This document shows, piece after piece, positions 22,701 to 34,700 of a stretch of DNA of 64,000 bases. Both the position numbers and the translations under genes were made by a program. The DNA comes from Holothuria scabra (Eukaryota > Echinodermata > Holothuroidea > Aspidochirotida > Holothuriidae): positions 9,425,450-9,489,449 of the forward strand of contig CM074187.1 of assembly GCA_037179385.1 (NCBI GenBank). Reading direction: 5' to 3'. Under the pieces are notes generated by a model. The model was not told where the DNA came from. It was given only the letters and a program-made list of their open reading frames with translations, and searched no databases. Every line of letters begins with the position of its first letter. Positions within the stretch are counted from its first letter, which is position 1.

Positions 22701-25700
22701 AATTTTAATGGAAATGAAAGAGGAGGGGGGGAGAATTTTACCCACCTCCTTTTGGAAACTTTTGGAAGGTGACGAATCCCCAGTCCTTGCTCGAAACACT
22801 AATCACAATGTTTGATGTTCGTATGGTTCCTTTTTTTTATTTTCTTCCAGGACCCAGTGTTGTGGAAATGGCTATTCTGCTGTCAGTGGTCACGTTTACT
22901 GGGGTCAGCATTCTTGTCATAATCTCTGTTTTATTTTGCCGTGTTTGTTTCCGTAAACCAGAAAAAAGTGGGCAGCCACTGCCCTACATTGAACCTTCGC
23001 CAGTTGAGCCAGACTTTGACATGAACGATCTCAAAATACTGGAGTTGATTGGACAGGGCAGATACTGCAATGTCTACAAGGGTGTATTAAACAATAAAGA
23101 GGTCGCAGTGAAGATATTTGCTGGAGCATCTCGGGAATGTTATCATAATGAGTTGGACATCTATGGTGTTGCACTCTTGGAACATGATAATGTACTCAAA
23201 TTCATTGGTTCTGGTGAGAGAAAGGCAGAAGATGGATGGCAGGAGTACATGTTGGTGACAGAGCTCATTCACTTTGGGTCACTTATGAGTTACCTCAAGG
23301 AGCACACTTACGACTGGCACGCTATGTGCAAACTTGCACAGACAGCAGCTGCGGGCCTGGCCCACCTCCATCTCGCAGCAACAAAGGATGGTAGGTAGAC
23401 ATGTTTCTGTCATTTTCACTGTGTCTGGTGGTAAAGCATTGACCAAGGCCCTGTTAGACAAGGTTCTGTAAGTGTAAAAATAGCTTTCAGGAAGGGGGGG
23501 GTATATGATAAGGGGTGTCACAGGCCTTTGAGTTCAAAAATTTTCAGGTTTGCTACAAATCACACTCCTGGGAAAATTAAGTAGTGATTGTAATATCTAT
23601 GTTGTTTTTTCAGACTTTGATCTTTAACATTAGTTTCCATGCTTTATCAAGGTGTGCAGTCACACTCAAATGCCTCAAAAATCAAGGCCTGGTGTCAGAG
23701 ATGAACGAAAAAATGCATTAAGATAATGAGAACTCGAATTTTCAGTTCTTGCCAAAACTGAAACCTCAAAAGGTACCCCCTTAATTTTTTCCCTTCCCTC
23801 CCCCACCTTAGCTATGGCTTAAATTTAGGCTGGAAAAGTGGATGGATTTTTTCCATTTCAGTAAGGTTATGTCAATAATTGACTTTCAATAGTAGTATTA
23901 CCCAGAAGATTAAGACTTAAAGTGCACCTCAAGTCAAAAATTCAAAAATATACATTAAAGACCGTGAAAAAATAATTTTAACAGTCCTATTCCCATCTTA
24001 ATAGGAAATTTGTGCTGAGATATGAAATGTTGAAGTTTATTTTCTCAAATTAAAATGATACATTGCACAATAATTTGTGATGTCATTCTTGTACTACTCA
24101 AATTACAACCTTTGTATATCTTTGTTTTTCCTAACGTTACTGCACCTTGTACCAACGTGTGATAGTGCTCTTACTCTTATGGGGTGATGCAGAGCTGCCA
24201 AGTCTTCCTGATTCTGCAGAAGACTTCCTGAAAATTTCACCTCCAAACATGCAAAATGTAAAATCTTCCTGATTGAGAACATTATTTCCCCCATTGAAAT
24301 ACACACAAATCCCTGAAATCTTCCTGATGTTTGAGGTAAATCTTCCTGATTTCAAGACCTGTGTTGGCAGTTCTGGGTGATGTAATTAATCAAGCCCTCC
24401 TTGTGCCTATGCTATGCAAGCAAACAGGGAGTGTACAAGTTCATAAACACATTTTTAATATTAAAGGGAATCAAAGCAGGTTATGTGAAGTTGTACAACA
24501 AGGAAGTCACAAATTATTGCACAACCGACCAATTTGTTTTAAGTGAATAAACTTCAACATTTTATATCTCAGCTCAGGAATGTCATATGAACATGGGAAT
24601 TGGACTGTTAGAATTCATTTTTCATGCTCTTAAATATATATTTTTTAATCCTTTGACTTGAGGTACACTTTTAAGGCTTTTTACATATTTTTCATTGGAA
24701 ATTTATTGCCATACTTTCATTAAAGGGAAAAAGCAGTCACCCAGACCTATTTGAAAGCAAAAGCAAAATTTAAAAATTTCTCCCTATTTCATTTTGAAGT
24801 ATCTTTCATGATATTCAGTATGTTAGTATTGTCATACTCAGGATAGACTAAGCAGTGAATCTATGTAAATTTCACAATTGACTAGGAAAATTATCATCAC
24901 ATAATTCTCGAGAGCAATTCATAAAATACACAAGTCTACTATACGAATCCAAATTGGGAAGTCTGTACTTTCCCTTTAAGTATCACTGTGATGTAGTACC
25001 CCTGTTCCTGCATATGACTCTGTACCCTGGTTCCTCTAATATGTACCAGTCAGGTAAAGAGATGAGGAAACAGACAAAATTAAAGGTCACTTTTAAGGCA
25101 CAGGACAAAACTGTGTCAAGAAGCTATTTCTGGCAGAATATTTGTAACCCTGCAAAGACTGAATTAAACTGCAACTTGTAAAAATGCACAGTTCAAACAC
25201 AAGTATTATTCACTAATTGAGCAGAATTCTAACCAAAGGGTGAATATCAGTGTGCACAGCTGGGAAGTGCTCTGAGATAAATTAATCAGTCCATCTCTGT
25301 TGTCATGGCACCAAATGAAGTTCTGTCTATGCTCCAAGTGGTAATATTGTGTATATTTTGTACCATACTGTAACATAGGTTTAAAGGCAACAATCTGTCT
25401 CTTGAGACAGGTTTGTGGTCAATGAGACTGGAGTTGTTACCAATGAACTTATGAACAGCACTTGAATTTCTGTACTGGTGGGACTTTTGAAGTAATGGGA
25501 TCTTTGAGTACATACACTCAAGCAAATTTACTGTCTAGAATATACCTTTTTTGAGGTACCCATGTCTGGGATTAGTAACCTCATGCGTATATTCCTGACA
25601 TACATGTTACAGATACACAGGCATTATTGGAGTATACTCATGGTACCGCACAACCAAAATAGTACTCCTGAAAAGGTGTGATTGCCGCCAGCCTTGTGGG

Positions 25701-28700
25701 TGGTTTTGTCATCATTCTCGAACAGTGCTGTAGAGTAGTTGATTGCTTGTTGTTTGCTCTTTTCAAGTATTGAACTCTCATGTGAACCAAATATCAAGGA
25801 GAGTAAGCAATGAAAAGGATTGTATAATTAGTTGCTACTGCTTAAAGGGTATGGAAAGAAGGGGTAAGATCAGACAAAATAAGTTGCATACAATATTGCC
25901 TCAAGTGTGCTTATATTTCATTCGTATGTCCCTTCTAGTTTTGGAGAAATTTTGTATTTTATCATAAGTCATTATGATAGGTATCACTGGCATACTGGAT
26001 ATCACTTTAGCTTAACCCACAAAGTGAATGTAGAGCTTATGAGTTAAACTGCAAGGGGGAAATTACTCTTTCACTCAAAATGTTTGTCTCACTTTTCAAA
26101 AAGCTTCCACTCCCACATGTTGTCATGGAATTGTTTGAAACTTAGACACAATGTTTCTTGGGTAGTGTGCAATTTGAGGTGTGCAGGATTTTGTGGTGCA
26201 AGGTCCTGTGTGGGCCATTTGGCAAATTTCTTGAAATTGAATTCATCAAAGTGTTTCTCCTCTTAGGCTCCTACAGATTCTGTTGTACAGTAATGATGGT
26301 TTGTGAAAGTGATACACTTCAAGTGGTGTCTGCAAAGTTCTCAGAAATTTTGGGTGCATGACTCAAGCGGGGTTATAGGGTCCTTTTTGTGAAATTTTCA
26401 AAATGTTTAAGCCTTACTCCAGTCAATGTTAAACAGAGTTGATTCCCTGTCACAGTGATTCTTGGTGAGTAATAGCCTATGTGTATGGTTTTGGTCTAAC
26501 GTCTTGTTGCAGGCCGCACTGGGGCTTAAGTCACATTTTTATGAAATTCATGAATAATTTTTTAATGGTCTTTTGTAATGATACATGCTTAGTGATACCC
26601 TTCAGAGGTTCCCAAAATTTGGCTCCAAGACCCAAGCGGGTCCATTTTGTGAAATGCCTTTTTGCTATTGCAAAGTGATGAACCTTTCCTTCACTTATTG
26701 TTAAGTGTCTAGTTGACAGCCTGCTATAATGATGCTTGGTAAGTGATCTGTTTATGATAATTCTGTAAGATTTTGTCCAAGGTGAATGGACCCATTTGGG
26801 CTTTGATACGAAACACAGAAAGTTAATCACATTTTTGTGGGGAGAAAAATTGTGTAAAATATTTTAATTGCGAAAGAGCCATATACTGTATCGGGACCTA
26901 AAAGAAGTGGTACAGTTACTTTTGTTTAGAACAAAAGAAAAGCACTGATAGTTTTATCAGGAACCAGTAGTAAAAGCACACAAATACCTTTTGTAGTTTC
27001 ATTACCCTTTCTGCTGGCACTGGAACAAATGTGAAAACTGATATACCCCCTATTGTAAGTGTAGGGTGGGGCCACTGCAACATTGCTGCTCTAGATTTAG
27101 ATGCAATCTTGAATAGTGTAACAGCATATTGTATTTGTGGGCTACATTCTGACACAATGGGATTTTTAGTTTACTGTCCATTTGACCACTATTGGAAATG
27201 AGCAATTCAGCACCTCATTCGTTGAAAAGCCTATTGCTCTAGACTAGACAGTCTGTAGGCATTGCATGACATGTAACATGGGATTGCGGCAGGAGTTTTG
27301 ACTTAACTCAGACTCAGAGTGGCACAGAGTGGCACAACTCTTTAGACTCCAAAGACCTGACTTCAATAGGGTGGAAGCTACCCAAGACTACTCAGTAGGT
27401 TAGTAACTAAATTAAGTCACTCCATCCTTACATTCTTCACTTGATACAGTTCAAATCTGTGATAACTGTAGACAGAAAATGCCTTTTTCTAAATATAATT
27501 TGCAGTATTAGTGCTCTATTTGCACTGTGCCCATACTGTAGTGTCTGCCATCTCACCCCACGTACAGTTGGGTACATTGCTTTGGGTCTCTACTCAAAGG
27601 TCTAATAGAACAGGCTCTCTCCTATATTGATACACTTGATAATATGAAACATTTCTCTATGTATTTTTTTAATGTAGGGCATTTTTCAATGTTCCTTTTA
27701 ATAGTTATAGGGTACTCCAATAATATACTCCACATAGTGCAGCTTGTCCTAATGCAGCTGTGCAGAAAAGCCCAAACTGAATTTAATTTTCAATTTTATG
27801 AAATGCAATTTTTGGCAGAAAATACAGGTATGATGTTAAAATCGTATAACAGTGACATAATATGGCAGGTTGATATGTAGGCAGAAATCAAGGCACAATT
27901 CAGTTGAAGGGCAAATATGTGTGTGCACTCTACCTTACAACAGTTGACTTTGAATTTCTTTGTCTATGTCGACAAAAGTGATAAATATCTGATGTGATAT
28001 TTTTTATGTGCTTTCATTGTGGCTTTGTCTCCTTTGCTGATGCTGGTATAGGGAATAACAGTCTCTCTCCTTTTGTGAAGTGAGTGAGTTAGCTAGTTAT
28101 GTAGGGTTTACTCTTCAACTTGAAACCACCTGGTTTAATCTTGCAGCACTCCCAGTCTTTTTTTCAAGTTGTGGGCACTGCTACACCAGATTGTTTTCCC
28201 TACTCCATTGCTTGTGTAGAACATCACACACAATGGCAAGTAGATTTCATAATTTAAGTCTTTGGTATGACAAGAACTGATATTTGTATCTCCTGCATAA
28301 AAAGCAGATGATCTACCAGTAAGCCAAACATCTGTTGTGTAAAGTTAGAGAAAAAAAATTGTGCTGCTAATAAATCAGTTAACATAAAAAAGGGATATTT
28401 TTATTCTCAGTATGAATTAAAGAACCAATCAGACATCAGAATTATGGGAATAAATGTTGGTTGAGCGTATTTTAGGCTGGTACACTCTACCACAAAGTTT
28501 AATTTTACTTACAACTTTATGAGGCAAAATTCTTACTGTAGTTACAGTCAAATGTTTCTTTTCAGTTGTTGGGTAAACATGTTATATTTGTACAAAGAGA
28601 AACTCTACAAATAATATGGGATGGAAACTAAAAACATTGAAAAATTTTACTTCAGGTAGTTAGGATGGCTTTGATTAGTATTGCCCAAACAGATAGTGTT

Positions 28701-31700
28701 TACTAATAATGGCTCCATGAAGAGACAAAGCATCATTAATTTTGTTATTGAAACAACTCCCTCATGTGTTGCATTTACATGCCAGCATAAAATGAACTAT
28801 AAATTAATACATTTGAAAATGGGCAGATTTTGCTATGTTTGTTTCTTTAAAATTTTTGAAGTCATATATTGAACTTGCGTGGTTAACTTGAGGTTAATTC
28901 AACAGTGTCGTCAAACTTGTTTTACTGTTAATCCATTTCTATAGCTTTCTCCTGTGACCTCCAATGAATGTAGATGGCTTACCCATGGCTTAAAAAGATA
29001 ATCCTCAGTTATAGGCTAAAATCAGAGAAGTAAAATGGCTCAATATCTTAAACAGTAAATGTCTTTATAGCAACACCTGTATTTCTATTACAAAGAGAAG
29101 AGTACAGTTTGAGTTTATGTTACATTCAAAGTATGGAAAAACCACTTAATTATTTTACAATTCAGAGTACTTTTAGGGTTGAGTGTTTTGGTTACATTCT
29201 CAGTTGTTCCAAATTTCCTGATGTATTGGAAGCAAGTTAATTATTTTCATGATATCTGTATACTGAAAAGCATCTTGCTGCTGATACTTTACCTGGAACT
29301 GTTCTCTTTGAAAGCATTGAAATCTATCCTACCCTTCTACTTACCTCCCATTACACTCCGTCCTATTACACTTGTAATCCCACCTACCCACAAAAGGCCC
29401 CTGCAAACTAAAAGCACAGTGGAGATGGAGACCGCCTCACTTTGCTGGTGACCTCCTTTATTTTTCTCCTCTTTAAAATATTATGTTTGATGAAGTATTC
29501 AGCTTCAGACATTAAATTTAATGTCAATGAATACATGCCTCTCTGTTGAGTACTAGTTATTTCGTACTTTACATCTTTTATATGAAAGTGGATTGCTTCA
29601 GGAAAATTTTTATAATTTTTGAAGGTTTGTGTTTTAGTGTTATCATGTACAATATGCATCCATTGTAATATCACCATACCATACCGTTTCATACAAGCAA
29701 TAAAAGGAAAATTTTCTTTTCATAATCTCCAAGATGTACCAGAGAGAGTCTGTGATTAAAAAGATATAAATGAATAACAAAGAGCTTTTACATGCTGTTA
29801 TCTGAGGTTTCCGTGTTGTAACACAATATTTTCAGTCAATTGGTATCAAAGCAAATGTAGTTAAGTCATGTGGTACAAGAATTGTACTTTTACAGGGAAA
29901 ATGTGTGGTTCTTTAAAGGTCAAATCCTTTCACCTCAAACAGTTTCAATTCCTAACCTACCATTCTTAAAGGCTCAGTTCTGTCACACCAAACAGTTCTA
30001 ACTCTCCTAACAACCTTACTGAAGCCCCTCCCACAATTGTCTGAAATTCATCCTCATCCAGATACAATCTCAGTTTATTGCTTCAAGGTGAGTATAGAAT
30101 AACTCTATATAATCAGATCACTCTCAGTACCGTTCATGCTGTGTAGTATAAGCTGTGGCATTGTTTGAATTACCTGTCAATCAAAGAGCTGAGCCAATTG
30201 AGAGTTTTGGTACCCCCATACCAAAATTGTAGTTTGGGGTGAGAGGTTTGGCCCTTTAAGCCCCTCCTAAAACTGCATAAAAGCTCATCCTCTTCCAGAC
30301 AAAATCTCAGTTTATTGCTTCAGGGTGAGTACACAAGACCTTGATCTGTAATCAAAACACTCTCATTACAGTACATATTGTGTAATAAGAGCTCTGGTAC
30401 TCTGCATGTTTTTAACTTCTTGCCAATCAAAGAGCTGAGCCAATTGAGAATTTCTGTTGACTAACTTCAATAATTGTAGTTTGGGGCAGTGTTGTAATGA
30501 CTCAAGTCAAAGATGTGACTCTAGTCTGACTTGAGTCATGCTTTCAGTGACTGGAGTCTGACTCGAGTCTCAAAGTCACAGGACTTGACTCGACTAGAGT
30601 CACCACTTGCCAAAGACTTGACGTGACTCGAGTCACCATGTAATAAAATTTGAAAGACTCAACTTGACTCAAGTCACAGAAGTGAATGACTCAACTTGAC
30701 TCGAGTCTTTGTCCACAATGACTCGAGTCACACCCGAGATAGAGTAATAAAACAGAAACTAAAATTTGTTTTCGCTTCATCATCGGAGGCAAGAAAGGGC
30801 GGTTCATTATATGACTGCTTTATCCATACATCCAACATGCGCCGTTCATTTCACGGGATAACTCGTACAACAAACTTCTGGAAGCCGAGTGCCCTGAGTG
30901 TAGTATGTAGTGGTACGGTGCCAGTTTTCCAGGACCTCAGTGTTTAGCCTAGTATACTATGCACCACAGATAGATGACTGATTTCCCTCCCTCTGTACTA
31001 GAATGTGGTATTTTGACTTGACTGAAGTAGCTGAAGGTGTGACGAACAAAATTTCATTTCCATGTAGGCCTATTCAGTTGGTAATATATGTTACTGGTAT
31101 AGAGGATTTAGATTAACGAAACCAGTTTGTTTACGGGAACACCTGCGGCTGAAGATGAACCACAGTTTAGGCCTATTATCACTTGTTTACATAACATTGG
31201 GACCTTAGTGCCCTGTATCTGGTAGCAATGGTGTTTATATATTCGCAGCAAGATTAATTAATAGGGTGTATCGCAGGTCTATATGATGAGGTTATGTGCG
31301 GAAGCATACTAACTAGTTCGTGTTGTACATGTATGGCTTGACACTCAATGAAGGCTATGTAGTGCAGTGAAGGAGTTTAGGTATTTGATTATATCTGAGT
31401 GTTTTTGTGTGGCAAACATACAGTATTATTAGATGAATTATGTCACTGCTTAATGTGTAAAGATTAATGTAGTACTAATTTATAGATAATGTGTGTATTC
31501 CAATCTTTTCATTTAGGGTTTTGAAGTCAAATTTCACTTGAAAGTAAAAGTGTGGACATCAGTAACCTTCTTAAACTCCCTCCCCTCCATAGGCGTACGA
31601 GGTGGAGTTGCAGGGGGCACTCGCCTTCCCAATTCGGGTGAAGGGAGTTGGTCTATTCGGGCAAAACATGGGCAAAACGTGATAAACAGTGACATCATTC

Positions 31701-34700
31701 GGGCAAAACATGCCCTTGCCCCTGCATGGAAAATTACCCCTTGTATGCCTATGCCTCCTCCTTCAACAAAAGTGTGCAGTCACCTAGCAAAGGACTGCAT
31801 TTGCAAAAGATCACACCATGGACTCCAGGCTAACTCAACATGTAAGAGATCAGGGGACTTGGGGTGACTCAAAAGAAATAAAACACATGACTGAGGTGAC
31901 TCGAGTCACAAGACAACTTGAAGCTTTCGAAAGACTCGAAGTGACTCAACTCGAGCTGAGGGAAGCCTCGACATGACTGGACTCTATAGAATTGTTAAAG
32001 ACTTGACGTGACTCGAGACTTTGTGACTCCAGGCGACTCAAAGCTTTCAAAAGACTCAAAGTGACTCAACTCGAGCTGAGGGAAGACTCGACATGACTCG
32101 ACTCGACTAGAATTGCTAAAGACTCGACGTGACTCGACATCAGGTGACTTAATTACAACACTGGTTTGGGGTTAGAGGATTAGATTTTCAAAGGGAAAAT
32201 GTAGTCGTCCTAGTGTAGGATAATGTAGTAGTGTACCCTTTTTGATTTATGAATTTTGACCCCATATTTTACCTCTTCTTATTGGATTTTAACCCAATAT
32301 TGTACCAATTTATTTTTTAGGTGACACCATACCATATATTCATATGCCATGTATTCATGTGCCATACATTTCCATCTAGCTGTAAACTTCCTTTTTCATT
32401 TAGGGCTCTTGAGATTCATCTCACAATACTTTTCTCATTCATCTATGAATTTATAAGTAGTTATCCGTATCCCTGGTTTATGCAATATTAAAGGGCAGGA
32501 GCAGTCATCCCAAATTGAAGTAGTGCAGTAGACTGTCCAGTTTCATGATTGGCTGTTGGGAGACATGTGACAATATTTTTTTCTTTTCAAATGTAAAATT
32601 TACTAGAAATAACTGTTTGGTTCACCTTGAATACATAATAGTAGAGTCATGAAATGTAATGACAGATACTTCAAAGAGAAATAAGACAAAAATTGTGTTA
32701 TATAGCTTTTTCTTCAAAATAAGTTTGGGGGACTGCTCTTTACCTTTAAGTCCTGAAATATTATGAAAGGTACCTATGATAGGAAGTTGTAAGATTTATT
32801 AGCTATTGTTTCAAAAAAAGGTTTTGGACGAATGCTCAGTATGCCCTTTAATAAGTAACTAGTCCTTGAAGCCATCATACTGTCTGATAATGTCCTGTTG
32901 AATGTTCTGAGCTAACTCCTGTATAGCTCTCTGAATGTTACTGACAGCATGGAGCTAAAGGGTAAATGCTCCATGATTACAGGAAGTACTCAGTCTGTAG
33001 GGAATACCACAACAGTCTAACCATCAGGAAGCCATTTATCAATGACAGTACAAATATTTTTCCTATTCCCCTCCCTCCATGAGTAAAAGTCGCTGTTTCT
33101 TTCATCATAGGATGTCACCATGGGTGATTTGTAAAGATATCAGTGGTGCAGAGGAAGCACCAAACATCGCTTTGTTCTGTTACATTTGGTTGATGAATAG
33201 GAAGCTGGTGTAGGTAGCAAATTAAGGTGGTTGTTAATGTGCAAACATGAAAAACATAATACATATAAGGGAATGTATTCATCTACATAGGTATTATCAT
33301 TGATCTGTGGAGGAAAAAAATAATTGGGGTGCTAGTCTGTGATGGCGCCTTTAGTATTTCAGATAAATATTGGTAATTGAAGAACGGTACAGAAAATGTG
33401 CGAAGAAAGTCTTTTTTTTGCATTTTACAGGTCATTGTTGGTTAATTAAAGTGGTCATGATATTTTACTTAAGGTAACAGGAATGTTGTACCTCTTAAGT
33501 ACATGTATGTGGTTCATACCACTCTAGACTTATGATGAAGATCTACTGATCAATTGGGGTAGAGCAGGGGTGCCTTGCTGAAACTTCAGCAAGTAGTGTG
33601 GGGTGTGGGAGTAATATGCTATTTAGATGTAGCAGGGGACAAGTATAGCCACTCATGAATGCACTTTCCAGGGCAATGGGAGATAATTATTTTCAAAACT
33701 TAATTTAGAAATGTGAAAACCTCAAGCATTTACCAAAAAAAAATTATATATATACATGTTCATATTCTGGTTGTCTTGAAAATGAGATTTCATATCAACA
33801 AAAAGTGATATCAAATTGGGAATTCCAGCTCATACTGCACTTTACATACAGCATAAGCTTACACATGCTGTTGTAAACATTTTTATTTGTTGAAGATTTA
33901 GAAATTAAAACTTTACTCAGACACTTGTGAACGTAATTGAGCAAAATTAAACTTTATCTGTCTGTGTGGGAAAAAATGAAAAGAATGATGCTGGTCTGTT
34001 TTGGTGGCTGCAGTATTACTGATAAATTTTGGAAAAACAGTACAGAAAACATGTTAATTGTTTGATTCAGTCAGCAATGATTCAGTCAATTAAACTGGCA
34101 GTCAGCAAAGTACAGTGAAGTCTATTTCAGTCTTCACCAGGGAGTTTTGTGAAATCTCATATGCTAGACTGAAACACAGACCTGTAAAGTTATTTTTGAA
34201 TATTGATACAGCCAAAGTGCACTTTCATGCTCTTCAAACTGTACATAATATTTGTGTTGGTATCTGCCAAAAGGACTACTCCAGTCAACATTTATAAGTA
34301 TTTGATGTCCCTTAGGAAAGTCATTAATGGCAAGTTTGTCGTACCAGCATAATGCCCTGTGCCTCGAACAACCCCAGTGCAATTCTAGCTATGTAGGGAT
34401 AATTGCAGTGTTCCCAGCCTTACCTGCTAAACCCTGAAAAATCATGCAATTTAAAAAATATGCTTTAAATCCTGGAAAAGTCATGGAATTTGAGGCAAAA
34501 TGCTTCAAATCCTTGAAAAATCATGAATTTGATTAGCCAAAGACAGACACTGAAGAATGGATGGCTGTGGTGGCTCTTTAGTGTGTTTAAGTGGTTGTGG
34601 TACATGAACTAAAGCATCTCAGCACTAAAAATACAAAAAGGAGTAGTGCCCCTTGCCTCCAGAGCTGTGTCTTTTATTACATCATCATGTTGCCTAATCT

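Larger units (their letters stand above)
29917..32195. mobile_element. Nested MITE: outer ~300-bp TTAA copy with two insertions
   Basis: The outer copy, in reverse orientation, comprises 29917-29965, 30260-30486 and about 32172-32195. It is interrupted at its internal TTAA by another MITE (29970-30255) and near its far end by a hAT-like element (30487-32163). TTAA precedes it at 29913-29916; the far TTAA is lost. Confidence 0.75.

Noticed and set aside
22769..22850. In-frame ATG upstream of exon 4 that could start an ectodomain-less receptor
   Set aside because: The segment is a polypyrimidine tract and acceptor; phases with exon 3 fit perfectly without it.
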